Of a DNA stretch of 64,000 bases, positions 1-12,415 are shown piece by piece. This DNA is from Pisolithus tinctorius. Taxonomy: Eukaryota; Basidiomycota; Agaricomycetes; Boletales; Pisolithaceae. Location of the stretch: assembly GCA_024663395.1 (NCBI GenBank), contig JANFAH010000071.1, positions 186,001 to 250,000 of the forward strand, in the 5' to 3' direction. The stretch's first letter is position 1; each line of letters starts with the position of its first letter. The translations under genes and the position numbers were made by a program. The notes under the pieces were generated by a model. It saw only the letters and a program-made list of their open reading frames with translations. It did no database searches and had not been told where the DNA came from.

Positions 1-823
1 TGAAAATGAGTCTTGGTTGCCATGATGGTTTAGACCCACACAAGTGGTGAGTCTGAAATACTGTTAAGTTCGGGATGTCTGGGTTGAGACCGGACTGGAG
101 ACCAAAGCGGGTGCGAAGCCAAGGGGTCAGGATCAGGAGTGAAATCGAGGGTTCAGATGGTTGGACTGTTTGGACTTAGTGACTGAGGATACAGTGCTAT
201 TCCCTTGCGTGGGTCTCAGTCTGAGTCCGAGGCCAAGACAGGGTTATCAGGGTTAACTTTGTTGATTTCAGACTGCGGGGTACAGGCCGAGTATCTATGA
301 GTTTATATACCAGAAGTAACTATAGTATGGAGACTGGTAATGCTGGTCTTGCAAGGATTGCTAAGACAATTGGTAAGATAAGGATTACTAATGTATGACT
401 AAGGTAACAGAGACTGGGACAGGTGGACTGGGGACAAGACTGGGCAGGACTTAACCAAAGTGACAGACACTGCAAAACAGTGTCTACCATGCTAGGACAT
501 CTGGGGATAGGGGACAGGCGAGGCTGAGGCCAGACTGGATGAGTGCAAGGCCAAGTCCAGCCAGGGTTGAGAACATGACTATGACATCCACCACCAGAGC
601 AAAGCAAGGCATCTCTTGTTCAGTAAACACATCCCCCATGGACTTTCCCATTCCATATCACATCCCCACTGTACTGACTTCTTACATAAAATTGGACACA
701 CACACACACACTCTCTCTCTCTCTCTATAGTATTGCTTGTAAATCTAAATAACTACATCACATGCTTTCCCCAAATGCGTCCAGGAGCATCCGGAGGGCT
801 TTGGTATGTAAACAACTCACGTG
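1..823. other. Gene-free stretch with degenerate G-rich repeats
   Basis: No coding gene is supported here. The first 600 bases or so are rich in short degenerate motifs around GACTGG/GACTGAG (for example near 91, 181, 411, 427, 439 and 532), which looks like an old decayed minisatellite. The remainder holds the microsatellite at 696-727 and the 3' flank of the SYG1-like gene that ends at 824. Confidence 0.5.
696..727. repeat. Compound (CA)n(CT)n microsatellite
   Basis: An uninterrupted CA run of about 15 bases is followed directly by a CT run of about 16 bases. It lies about 100 bp beyond the stop codon of the SYG1-like gene, so it may fall in that gene's 3' UTR or just after it. Confidence 0.9.
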
Positions 824-3800
824 TCACATGCCACCATCGTCTTCGTCGTCATCGGACATCTCTGGTAAATACTCGAGTGTGCTATAGGGCAGCGGCACCT
901 CGCGCGTGACCCGGTACTGATCCATATTTCCCAAATGTTCGCTCTCTAAGCGATCTAGAGAACAGTGAGTGAGTTTGCTGCTAGATAAAATTGGGATTCA
1001 AGACGGACAGAAGTTCCATTGTACCCTCCTTAGGAGCTCCAACAATGCTGCAATGACCGAGCGTAAAACGAATGATAATCGACCGGGGGGGATATATATC
1101 ACCCAGATGAAGCGAACAAGAACATTGGTAATCTTCCAACCAAAATGATAACTGGTCAAGAACAGACTAAAATTTATAGAACGCACTATGGCAAAATAGT
1201 ATGACTGGGAGGAAGTGTCAGTAAGGCTGCCCGTATATACAGGTGAAGACAAACCGCTATTTGAGAAGTATAAATGAGATCGGGCCTGAGCAAAGGATAA
1301 CGGGTGTCGCGCTTGAACAAAGACCAATCCACGATCAAGTCCTAGAGGGTAACCAGGGGTGAGCAATCGGTGTGTGAACATAGGTGTTCTGTGTCCCATT
1401 ACCCAAGCACACGAATACAAAGAACTCAACATCTCCGTGAAACAGAAAAACACAAAAGACGGTCCTTGCCGTGGAGTTCCTGAGAAATGATTGAGCATGG
1501 ACCGTAAATCAGCAAGAATGGAATTCTGTACCAGAATGTACCCAATAGTGATAACACAGTGAGGACACCATTCCAGAGGCATACTTCCCAGCCTAATTTC
1601 AAGGCGGACATCTGTCAGTAACGGATATGGTTTGTGTAACAAAAAACCTACATTGAGAAGATTCCCAAGAAATCTGGTATCCCGGTAACGCCTCACACAC
1701 TGCACAAGACGCATCAGGTAAGGAAGAATCGCTATGAAGTAGTGGATGCCCCAGTTGCGAGACGTTGCACAGGTCACCCAGACATCTTGTATCCGGGGTT
1801 CGTAAGCACGTGATGAAACCGCATTGTCTCCACCCGATGCATAGACGCAGCTGAAGAAATATAGGTTCTCCAGAGTAAAGGTCAAGCTACACAGTTGATC
1901 CCTGGATATGTCTGAGCTAGCGGCGTAAGGCATGACCAGTATTGGAAAATGCTTACCCAAACCAGAAACTGGTAAACTAGAGGCCCCATGCATTGATCAT
2001 ACAGAGCAATAACAAGCGAAACTACGCACATCGACTTTGAATGCACCGCTTAAAAATAATTTGGCTAGGTTCTTGATAGTCCACCAGCGAGAACTCCTTG
2101 ACATGAAACGCTAAAGAAACTGAGTCAGGCATGCCTTCCAATCATCTGGAAATTACCCACTGGAAGAGGATTGAGCAAGACCACGAAGACAAAAGCCAAC
2201 CAAACCAAAGGCCATAGCATCGGAGGACCAAAGGGAGAAAGGGAAAGCCAAAATGCGAAGGCCAAGGCACACGTGATGAGAGAAGGGATCTGTCACATTT
2301 GGCTAAGTCACAGCGTTCCAGGGCACCCTTCACTGACGTACCTCGAAATATTGGCGAGGATCCATCTTGGTTCTTAAATCCACCTCTACGAACCTTAAAA
2401 GGAGCATTCAATGAATGAATAAGAACGCACCGAAAATAAATGGATAGTTTATGCGCTCGCGAGCCCATACGTTAACATTCACACCGACCAGCAGCGCGAG
2501 TAAGACAGGCATCCCAAATATCGCGTATATGTACAGAAGAACACTCCACGAAGGAAGATTTTCTCTTGTATGTTGCAGAGAACCTGACGGGGTGTTCTAC
2601 GTGTGTGAATCCCCACAAAGGTGGACACGTACACTGATATATTCCTGCCGCAAAGGCCGCAACAGCCAATCCGAGGTACATCCCTGAACGAAATACGCTC
2701 ATGTGATGTGATGTCAGGCGTGAATCGGGACGTAGACGTTTCATAGCCGTCCTCCGGTCGCCTTTGGCTACACATGATGCGTGCATCAAAGACGCGGTAA
2801 GAGAAAAGACATGCTGGACTGCCGCACAGGCCTGCTCACCAAATCGTGCAACATAGATATCTTCCATGTCTCTGATCATAGCGCTGACTCGAGAACCACT
2901 GGAGAAAGCCGATGGTTCGACCTATCGTTACGAGGCTGTAGGGAAGATAATCTTGAAAAATAATATTCCACACCTTTTCCGACATGTAGATAGCGAGCGC
3001 AGGTAACTTTGTAACCTTCTCGAACTTCTTCAGAGCTTTGCGGAATCCTACGAGGTTAAGGACCTGACACGAAACGGAAGCGTTTGATAGAAGAAAATGG
3101 CCTACGGTACATGGGGGACTTACACGGTAGTTGTTTAATACTTCGAGGCCTCTGGCATCAGGATAAGTGTGCGCGCCGATGACAGAACATCAACAGGCCA
3201 TACCGGTAATGCTCCACGACAGCTTTCTTTAACTTCTTCTTCGCGCCCTTATACTCCCGATCGTAGGTGGTTTTCGTCGACTCCAAAGTCTGCTTTCCCA
3301 TTTTAGCGGAGAAACCTGACGGGGGACATCGAGAAGGACTGAGGGCAATGAAGACAAAAGTCATAGATAACTCACCGCCCCGTCCTGAAACTGAACTAGA
3401 CTTTGTTGCCCTCAGGTCCGTGCTGTTCCTCTGATACATGTGAATAAAGCGGGTCTTGCTCGATACACGAGAATTGCGAGATGGAAGGATGTCCTATTGG
3501 AGTGATCATCCAACCAGGCTGCGCGGATACTGAGATCGTACTGACATATATCCGTTGGCGATGAGCCACAAGCTCTTCTAGTTGCTCATGAAGCTTTTCG
3601 TGACGGTCCTCCGCCTCCTGCTGGCGCTCAAGGAAGAACGATTCCACTCTCTCTAGGTCAGCATCGAGTAGCTTGAAAAACTGTCGCTGAGCGGGGGAAA
3701 GCTGCGGAAGGAGTTGACTAAAGGATGGTGATGTCATGCTGCCTATAGAGAGCATAGAGGTTATTCTATTTGGTTTTGCTTCAGGCTCTCTGGTCTCGGA

Positions 3801-4163
3801 GGAATCGGTTCCAGGGTCCTCGCAAGAGTCGAAGCCGATCACTATCACCGGGCTCAAGATGCCCCCATGCTCGGCCTTGATTTCTCGAATCTGCTTCTTC
3901 AGGCCGCGGTAGTCGCTTTAGGGAAGGTGAGCGTGTGACAAAGACGGTTCCAAGCGACACAAGGGCACAGAAACGTACATGTACGCTTTCTTCCACTCTG
4001 AAGCCTAAAGGTAAGGGGACCGCTGATCAATGCTGCACTTCGATGGCCCGAAGCACCACCCACCTGCACATCCTCGAGGTACCTATATCATAAGCGCAAA
4101 ACAGTCAGGAACTACAAGGAGACCTGTGCTGAATATAGCAGCAGCTTACCGCGCAAACTTCAT
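824..4163 (-). CDS. SYG1: SYG1/XPR1-like SPX-EXS phosphate transporter
   Basis: Multi-exon gene, about a dozen exons. The N-terminal SPX domain is assembled from small exons: MKFAR (4163), YLEDVQ, SEWKKAYM, then DYRGLKKQIREIKAEHGG. It continues with FFKLLDADLERVESFF near 3680 and the basic helix FRKALKKFEKVTK near 3040, which in this family binds inositol (pyro)phosphates. A membrane region follows. The EXS domain lies at about 1850-1000, with LPYLMRLVQCVRRYRDT as its signature. The C-terminus is in a separate last exon: RLESEHLGNMDQYRVTREVPLPY, broken here for length after GNM, then an acidic tail SDDDEDDGG. Known family role: phosphate export or signalling at the plasma membrane or Golgi, with SPX as phosphate sensor. 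The start was chosen because MKFARYLE is the invariant SPX start. Internal exon borders were not all resolved. Confidence 0.9.
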
Positions 4164-4550
4164 GACTGGGGGATCTAAAGTAGAGGGTGAAAGACATCTT
4201 CGATGGTGACCGACGAAGTATATTGAACCAGACAACCAATCGCAGCTTGGTGCTACCTTGCAAGTTGTGATTGGCCGTCTGGTTGACTGGTCAGCTCGTG
4301 AGTAGCAGCTGGCACGAGACGACAAAATATCCAGATGACGTGGCGTGGGGAGCCGACAGAACGACACGATCCGATTGGCCGGAAGCAGACAGCGTCGGTT
4401 ACATAAACGCTTACTCAGATTATACATACGCTTGGCGTCTCCCGTTTTACAACTACTACATATGTAGTACTGGCCTGAGGCTCGGTCTAATGATCTAATA
4501 CTTATCAAACCCCTTCCCTACACGTGGACGCTACCGGAGCCTGATATGTA
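4164..4550. other. Intergenic, SYG1-like promoter side
   Basis: 387 bp between the SYG1-like start codon and the LIA1 stop codon, both on the minus strand. It should hold the SYG1-like promoter and the LIA1 3' UTR. No open frame here resembles a gene and no clear TATA box was seen. Confidence 0.5.
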
Positions 4551-5837
4551 TTAGAGGGGTGGAATACGTTCGGCCGTGCTCTTGACGATCTCCAGGCCAT
4601 TGGCATACTGAAACTGATCCGAGTTTTCATACTGATAGATGTGTTGGGTATTAACAGGTTTTGCCGTGAACGAGAATGAGAATGCATACCTCCCACATGT
4701 CAATCGCAACTTGGCAACTCTCGCGCACGACTGTAGGGGCATCCTCTCTTGTCATCCATTCTTTCAGGTACTCAAGCACTTCTGGCGTTGCTATCCCACC
4801 CAAAGCTTCAGCTGCTTCATGTCGCACCATGTCGGATTCAGAAGTGTCTTGTAGGACTTTTAAAAGAGCGGGAACAGCGTGTGGCGAGAGCAACTGCCCG
4901 AAGACAAACGCAACTTCATGTCTTGCGCGGAGACAATATACCTTGAGAAAATCAACCTATCATCATTCATCTTCAAACTCACTTGAACAGAGCGCTGTCA
5001 TCTGAGAATCCTGCCGCAAGGGCATCGACTGCGGCGGGCGTACCAACGTTCCGAAGGGCAAACATCGCACGGTATCGCTCAAACAAAGGCAGCCCAGCGT
5101 CCAGGAGTGTACACTTGAGTGTATGAATGGTCGCATTATCGATATCCTCCGGTCTCGGCGTTCCAGAGAGAAGTTTGGACGACGGCGGGGCAGGGTCGAT
5201 GGATGTATAGGACCTTAGTAAAAGAGATTGTCATTGGGTTAGCCGTAGCTATGTTGAGGGAACAACTGACGGTAGCGCATCAGTAGACTGTTTCTCGACA
5301 AGGTGTTTTTTTCCCTCTTCCGAGTTATCCCATTCAATCTTGGCAAGGGCGATCTCACAAGTCTCGCGGACACTCCGATTGCGATCGGCGAGGTATTCCT
5401 TCAGGATCGGGATAGAAGAAGTGGAAGAAATTGCTCCCATAGCTTCCGCTGCCTAGGCACGACTGTTGATCAAGGCATTATCCAAGCAAGTCAAGGAGTG
5501 ACGAACCTCGTGCCGCACCATAGGGTCTTCGTCCTCATTTCGCAGGACTGACTCTAGCACAGGGAGTGCTGACGTACGCTTCATCTGGCCTAGACAATAT
5601 GCCAACTCATGTTTTAAAAGAGCAGATCGATCCTGAAAACCTGGGGATGTGGAAGTAGACATCATGATTGCGCGAACATGGTCCAGCCGTACCTTTGGAT
5701 ATGATGGTGACCGCGTCGTCGCTTTTCAAAGACTTGAGTGTGAACAGTGCACGAAAACGATCGTGTAGTGCGGCCGCTCCGCTGGTGTTTAACAACGAGT
5801 CTTGGAGGGCCTTGAGTTCAGCGGTGCCAACTGCCAT
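4551..5837 (-). CDS. LIA1: Deoxyhypusine hydroxylase
   Basis: HEAT-repeat di-iron enzyme that hydroxylates deoxyhypusine on eIF5A, the last step of hypusine formation; cytosolic. Five or so exons splice cleanly: [12 protein letters not shown]..., [33 protein letters not shown], then after a variable linker a second set with [10 protein letters not shown] and [14 protein letters not shown]. These four His-Glu pairs are the iron ligands of the family and all are present, in the usual two-lobed arrangement. Introns are about 50 nt (for example GTACGG...CCCCAG after IISK). The ATG at 5837 is the only start compatible with the family N-terminus. It is divergent from MRT4, with about 74 bp between the start codons. 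Nothing suggests damage. Confidence 0.95.
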
Positions 5838-5911
5838 CGTGACATATGTGTGCAGACTTGAAGTCGGCGGACTTCCAAATTGGCTCGATATCATACCAGA
5901 TCATCATCAGC
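5838..5911. promoter_or_regulatory. Short bidirectional promoter, LIA1/MRT4
   Basis: Only 74 bp separate the two start codons, so both 5' UTRs and the core promoters must lie in this interval or overlap coding sequence. No TATA box is visible. Both products serve translation, so shared control is plausible; that is inference. Confidence 0.6.
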
Positions 5912-6765
5912 ATGCCAAAGTCAAAACGGTCACAGGTCGTCTCACTGACCAAGGTTGCAAAAAAGACCAGAGAGCATAAAACTGCTCTCCTGACAGAGAT
6001 TCAAGAAAATTCGGAAAAATGGAAGTTTTGTTGGGTCTTCGAAGTGGGTGTGATGCGTAACACTCATCTCAAAACCGTCCGAAGTTTATGGCGAGGGTCA
6101 GTCAAATGGCGTCTCCGCTGTGTCCTCTCTATCTAACGTGAGTGCGGCTCGATGCAGTTCTGCAAGAATTTTTTTTGGAAGGGCTGCAGTAATGGCAAAG
6201 GCACTGGGAACAACACCGGAGGAGGAACATCGCTTGGGACTACACAAACTGTCACAAGTTAGAATCCATCTGCCATCCTCGTCTTTTTTGTAGGGCTCAC
6301 CCTTTTTGAATGCAGCACGTAAAGGGCCAAGTTGGCCTACTATTCACTGACTCGGAACCGCAAGAAGTCATCGAGTGGTTTGACGATTTCCGAAAACCTG
6401 ACTTTGCACGAGCAGGTAACATCGCTAGCCGGACAGTCGTGCTTCCTGCTGGCCCCGTCATGCGTATGCACTCGGAGCCCCCAGAGCCGTTCCCTCACAA
6501 CGAAGACCCTCAACTGAGAAAACTAGGGCTGACTACGGTAATGAACAGAGGGGTTCCTACGCTGGAGACACCACAACAGATATGCGAACAGGGAAAGGCG
6601 CTGACGAGCGAGCAGGCCCAACTACTGAAACTTATTGGCGAAAAGATGGTTGTTTTCCGAGTAGCTTTGAGGGCCCGGTGGGATTCTGAGACGGGTATGA
6701 TTACTGAGGTGGCTGGTGGACCACCTGCAGCTGAGGAGGATTCGGACGGGGAGATAAGCGAGTAA
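5912..6765 (+). CDS. MRT4: mRNA turnover 4 / ribosome assembly factor
   Basis: Paralogue of ribosomal stalk protein P0 (uL10) that holds the stalk site of pre-60S particles in the nucleolus until P0 replaces it. Three exons, about 244 aa. Exon 1 (5912-6096) has MPKSKRSQVVSLTK and MRNTHLKTVRSLW. Exon 2 gives ARIFFGRAAVMAKALG. The long last exon has GQVGLLFTDSEPQEVIEWF, ARAGNIASRTVVLPAGPV, and an acidic C-terminal end EEDSDGEISE. Length and order match the family throughout. It lacks the long acidic P0 stalk tail, which separates MRT4 from P0. The stop at 6765 lies only 69 bp before the DPP5 start on the same strand. Confidence 0.95.
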
Positions 6766-6834
6766 TACCAGCTGTTGTACTTTTGTCAATGTCACGTGCT
6801 CGCTCGCGTGTGATGGAATGTTGTGAGAGGGGGG

Positions 6835-9800
6835 ATGTTTAGTTCATCGATACCAGCCATGTGGTTGCCCGGGGCTGCTCTGGGCCTTCTGGGGCTTTCC
6901 CTTCAACAGCCATTGGCACCGCCGACCTCACAACCAAGCCCGATTATGTCGCCGTCGTTTGCCTTGAAGGAGTCAGACGATGTACTCTCTCCAAAGGATA
7001 TGCTCTCCCTGCCAAGGCCGGGGGATCCCCTCCCAAACATCGCCGGCGATTTGGCACTCGTTCCCATCAGTCAATACTCCTCCGACGATCGCAAGTGAGT
7101 TTACAACCTTCTTCTCCACGGCTTAGCCTAACTCGATAGGGAAAAGGACCCACAAGTTACTCGCTGTTGTACCTTTAGAATCTGGATCTCGGGAATACTC
7201 CCTTCCCCTGCCAAAGGGCGGTGACGCTTTCTGGATTGACTCGCGTACCATTGCGCACGTCGTTGAAGCCGAAAGTGGAAAGAAACAGGACATATTCGCA
7301 GTCCCAGTCACGTACAAAAATGGCATTGTTGCTGCCGGAGAACCTGTCCTTGTTGGTTCCTTCCCAGTTACCACTGCAGCGGACTTCCGCTATTCCCCCT
7401 CCTCGGGAACTCTTGTATTCTCTGCATACGTTTACGCGGACGGCGATTTGGAAGCAGTGACGGCGAATGACGAAGCATACGACAACCGAGGCAACACTGC
7501 TCTGGTGTACGATCAAACATTTGAACGTCAATGGGACACGTGGGTTGGTCCAAAACGCAAATCCCTTTTCACTGTCAAACTTCAAAAAGAGGACAGCAAA
7601 TACGTCCTCAGGAATTCTTTCACAAACGTCCTCAAAGGCACCGAGTTGGTATGATCTTCCCCCGATCGTCCATTTCCTTCCTAATCTCACTTCTTTCTAG
7701 AGCTCTCCCGTTGAGCCATTTGGGGGAAAGGACGACTTTGACATTTCGGATAGTCAAATTATCTTTACTGCAAAGGACCCCAAGCTCCCCCAGGCAATGC
7801 ACACTAAGCAAAATGTAGGCGTATGATACTACTGCTCCCATCGTCATTCCCATTCGCGTCCAGATCTATCTTGTTGGCTTTGATGGTTCAAACCTTGTGG
7901 AACTTACCTCCGGCATCCATGGCGCTACCCACGCTCCAGTCTTCAACCGCCAAGGCACAAAAGTTGCCTGGCTTCAACTCGATGAAGATGGCCACGAATC
8001 AGATAGGTTAGTCTCCGTGTCGTTTTGAATACTCGGTGCTGACACCTGACAAGACACAAGATCGTCATTCACGATCTCATCAAAGGCATCAGCTTCACAG
8101 TCACCCAGGAATGGGACCGATCGCCCAGTGTACTAGTGGTTGGTATTCCCCTGACAGCCCGATATTGTACTGTTGAACGACCACCAGTTCTCGGAAGATG
8201 GTGACTTCCTCTATTTCACAGCAGAAGACATGGCAAGGGTTAAGATCTTCGTTCTCCCTGTACCTCCAACTCCAGACAAAAGCACGACTCACCCTAAGCT
8301 ATCTGACCCTTATAAGACACCCGTCGCTCTTACCGATTCTCATGCTGCTTCCGGCATTCAAATCCTTCCAAATGGTCGCATTAGTTTTGCAGTTTCCTCC
8401 CTGACTGCTCCCAAGGATGTCTTTATCCTTGGCAATCTCCGGAAGGTGGAAGTGGACATAATGAACATGACACCCAACATCTACCGCGGTGAACTTACCC
8501 GGATCACGAAGTTTTCTGCAGATTCCCTGCAGGGAAAGTCCCTCCATCCAGGAGAAGAGTTCTGGTTTGAGGGCGCGACCCAACAAATACATGGATGGAT
8601 TCTCACTCCTCCCGGCTATCAGACCACGGATATGAAGAAATGGCCTATTGTATTGCTCATCCATGGAGGTTATTCATCTTCTTATCATCCCATATGGCGT
8701 ACCCTTAGTGCTAATGTTTTCGCAGGCCCTGAATCATGCTGGCAAGATTCTTGGTCCACGCGCTGGAACCCGAATGGTAACATTTATTCCAAATAATCGC
8801 GTGCCTGGGGATACTTAGCTGCACCAGTTTTTGCCAACCAGGGCTACTTCGTTGTTATGATCAATCCAACTGGATCTACGTCTTTCGGCCAAAGTATATC
8901 TTTTTCACATAGCGCATTAGCAGCTGGAATGCTAATAATTGCCGCTCGTTAGACCTCACCGAAGGTATCAAGGAAGATTGGGGCGGAAAACCATTTGTAG
9001 ACCTCCGCAATGGCTGGAAATATGTATTAGATCACTATCCCCAAGTAAGCTGTTGATCAGACAATTTCTGTCCGCCAGGTGGTTGACGCTCCCTTAGGTC
9101 GACCCGGAGCGCGCGGTCGCCGCGGGTGCTAGTTGGGGTGGTTACGCTATCAAGTACGTCTCACCCCGTCTCGTTAGAGATGAAACTCTAATCGCACCAT
9201 ACAAGCTGGATTCAAGGAAACCCAGAATTCGGATTCAATTTTAAAGCTCTGTTTTGTCATGATGGTGTACGCTCCCCATTGCTTGGTGGCGTAGACGCTG
9301 ACGTCTTTGACCCAGGTTTTCGATGTCACTTACAAGGGCTACGCAACTGACGAGCTTTTCTTCGTGAGTTGGTACACTCCCTCTCGAAACGGTTAAACCT
9401 CGACGTATCACTTGCTAGTTCAATCATGAATGGGGAGGACGTCCATGGGAACCCAAGTCTCTTGAACTCTCTCGGAAGTGCGTAATAATTCTTAATGCTC
9501 TTCGAGACACACCCCAACCATGCCCGTACTCTAGGTACAGCCCAGTGTATACCGTCAGCAAGTGGTCGACACCACAGCTTATTGTTCACGGGAGCAAGGA
9601 TTATCGCCTCCCGGAAACCGAGGGCATCGCAGTATTCCATGCGTTGCAGCAGTATGTGTCCTGTCTCTGCCCTTTTAGTTGTGCTGATATGCTTGGCTTG
9701 CCCATAGACTGGGCGTTCCTAGCCGACTTGTCATCTTTCCTGACGAAAATCACTGGGTCCTCAATCCTGGTAACAGGTTCGTGTCTCCTGTGAAGTAGTG

Positions 9801-9890
9801 CTGCTCCATCCATTCAACCCTTGCTTTAGTTTGAAATGGCACTACGAAGTGTTTAGGTGGTTCAACCAATATGTAGGAAAGACAGGCTAG
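6835..9890 (+). CDS. DPP5: Dipeptidyl-peptidase 5, secreted S9 serine peptidase
   Basis: Gene of many short exons coding for a prolyl-oligopeptidase-family enzyme. The N-terminus is hydrophobic (MFSSSIPAMWLPGAALGLLG), fitting a signal peptide, so the enzyme should be secreted, releasing dipeptides from peptide N-termini. The propeller region spans roughly 7150-8550 (for example LPKGGDAFWID, FDISDSQIIFTAKDPK). The hydrolase domain follows with VLLIHGG, GYFVVMINPTGSTSFGQ and DLTEGIKEDWGGKPF. The nucleophile motif is GASWGG near 9125, the catalytic Asp lies in HGSKDYRLPE near 9595, and the His in PDENHWVLNPG near 9745. The last exon ends at TAG 9890. All three catalytic residues are present. The upstream GTG at 6823 was rejected in favour of ATG 6835. 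Confidence 0.93.
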
Positions 9891-10074
9891 ATCGAACAGT
9901 CCTTACACATAAGGACTCTTCTGTTCGCTGTACACTCGATGTACCGACGCTTAAATTAGACAAGTATAAATGAGTCACGTTGAAGTGGCGTGTCATCGGC
10001 ATCGTATGGATACCACATGCATATATTCGTGCTCGGTGAGCTCACGAAGATGTGCTCTGCAGATGGCGCTGCAC

Positions 10075-11528
10075 TCATTTCCGCGGCCTTGCATTCTTCT
10101 CCGCCGCTGGCACTATTTTACGCTTCTTGGCCTTCATTGGTTGGGTGGAGGGCTTCTTCGCTGAAGCTGGTGGCTTTCGTATGTGTTTGATGCCGGAGAT
10201 TTCTTTGGGGTTGGGCTGTGATCGAAAGATAGTCAGTCCGTGAAAAAAAAAAGGAACACGAGTCACCAACCTCGGCACCCATCATCAACTCATCATCGTC
10301 GGAACCGGCATCTGTGCCCATGTCATCTGATGGGGTCCCAGATTCATCCACTTCTACGTAGAGACGTTGCGGTGCTGACTTGCGCTTTATGCGCGTAACC
10401 TCCTGGTTCGCCTTCGTCGCTGGAGTCTGTACAGGCGCGAACTTGGAAGTCGAAGCAGACGCAGAAGTCGACGCCGAGGGCGCAATGCCTTTCCGTACAT
10501 CACAATCCACGCTCTCCTCTTTGACGGGAACTTCGACGACAGCCTGTACGCGTCTGAGGAGGAGTGGTCGGCGGTCTGGTACCCCTGCTCCACCCGATGG
10601 TCCGCGGGAATGTGTTGCCTGCCCGGCTGTGAGACGCGCATTTGCCCGGTTTTCAGAGGTCGGTGTAGGTAGGGACCCAGGGGGTTGCCGAGTTTGCAAT
10701 GCACTTGAAGGTGCTTTTGGTTTGACAGAAGCAGACTTGGGTGCTTTATGTCAGAAAATTGCGAGTCATACGCAAGTGGTGCACGCAATACCGTAGACGC
10801 TAACAAATCCTTGGCATCTGAATGCCTCATAATTGGAGTGGCATGCGCGGTAGGATCCAATGACTGAGGTTTAGCCTGAAGACGGCGGACAATGAAAGTT
10901 GACTTGGACCGCAAATTGCAGAAGAAAGGAGAGGAACGTACGGAGAGACGTTCGGAGACGAGCACATCCACCCGTTGGGCAAGCCTCGATCGCTCCTGCT
11001 CTACGCGGAGAAATTGCTCCTTCCAGCTGACTGCCTCGACTCTGGAGTTATCTTCGAGACGGAGACACTGTTCTTTCCATTGAGTCGCCTCCTGGCGCAG
11101 CTGTGCAATGGTGTCTAAATGGTGTTCGATCTTTCGGAGAACGTTGAGTGCACTCAGGGACAGGAATGTTGGGGTGAAGGTACCGTCAACTCAGCTTGAC
11201 GTGCCTGTGACGTGGTTCGCGAGCAGGTGGTTGGTACGGTTAGACATGGATGCGTACCGCAGCTTTCCACGTGTTTGCTTCTTCTTTCCAAGCCTGTTCT
11301 TCGAGTTTGCAGTCGTGGAGTGCCTTGACGGCCTCGTCCCGTTCTCGACGCGCTTCACGCGCCTCTGCTGTGGCTTGTTCTTGGGCAGTGGTAATCTAGC
11401 ACGAACCACCTCGTCAACCACCTTGTGCTAGTCGCTACTTTGGGTGGTAGATGGCGCACCGCAAGTGTCGCTGCTCTGCCGAAAGCAGCGAGGGCGTCTG
11501 TGAGGACTGCTGAGGGTGTCGCGCTCAT
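10075..11528 (-). CDS. Coiled-coil protein with basic tail, unknown function
   Basis: Not recognised. Starting at 11528 (MSATPSAVLTDALAAFGRA), spliced exons give a charged coiled coil (TAEAREARRERDEAVKAL) carrying repeated WKEE/WKEQ units about 20-30 residues apart, ending near VDVLVSERL (10950). A long Ser/Thr/Pro/Ala-rich low-complexity region follows (SASTSASASTSK). The last exon, after an intron with a poly-T tract, is strongly basic (KAKKRKIVPAAEKNARPRK), which suggests nuclear location. A coiled coil at the N-terminus and a basic C-terminus recall kinetochore or shugoshin-like proteins, but no diagnostic motif was found. Exon borders are approximate; the start is inferred from the open frame. 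Confidence 0.6.
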
Positions 11529-12415
11529 CGTGTCTCCCGTCCGTCGGTCTCACTACAACGCGTCTCGGCAAGGACCGCCCCTGTCAACAACACAATGCAG
11601 TGCACGAGCCCAGCAACACCACGCAGGCGTCTTCTCCGCATCACTAAAGTCTGGTCGAAGCCGTGTACACCTCACATGCCATGTACAACGTCTACTGTGA
11701 CTCGGTCGACTCTGATCAAACGTGCAGCAGCCACAGACCTCCTGGAACAGGCACCCTGGTGCATCAGGGAAAATCAGGACTTGAAGTTAGCACCCTGGGA
11801 GTTATCACTTGCCCCTAGCGCAGTCGATGGATATGCCTGTCATCAAAGACAAGGATGGCGATAGGCTACCAGGATTCTATGTTTTCTCTATATGCAGAAG
11901 TGTCCGGACTGGAAATGCAACGCCAGTTTTTCGGCGCGTTCTCCACGTAGTCACTCGTTTCCCGGTGCGCGACGGATCCAATGCGCCTTATCGGCCCACC
12001 AACCTTGCGTATAGTAATTGATACCATCGGTCTGTCCCCACTACTTGATACACTTGCTGTGTGCCCATGTACATGGGGGCCGTTCCATTTCCCGGGCTAC
12101 TTTTGCTTGGGGTGTCCCAGTGGCCCGAAAAACAACTCTTTGATCTGCTCTCTAGAAGATGTCCTGTCCTGCAGCGATCCAGTGCTGAAAAACCTTTTGC
12201 CACCACTACTTCAGAAGCCATTATCTGATTGCAAATGTGGAGTTTATGCCATGTTTTTGAGTGGCGTGAGTGACACAGTATAGGACCGTGATTTTCGTGT
12301 CTACCAGGTCCCATTGACATCATGCTGACGCACACAACTCCATCCAGCGGCTCAGCAACCCGAGTCTGTTAGTTTTCTGCACTCATCTGGGGGATTTTTG
12401 TTCCGGTCTTTCACA
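11529..12415. other. Intergenic, no supported gene
   Basis: About 890 bp between the start codons of the coiled-coil gene (-) and the 106-aa orphan (+), so it should hold both promoters. Short frames on either strand have no recognisable motif and no convincing splice pattern. Confidence 0.5.
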
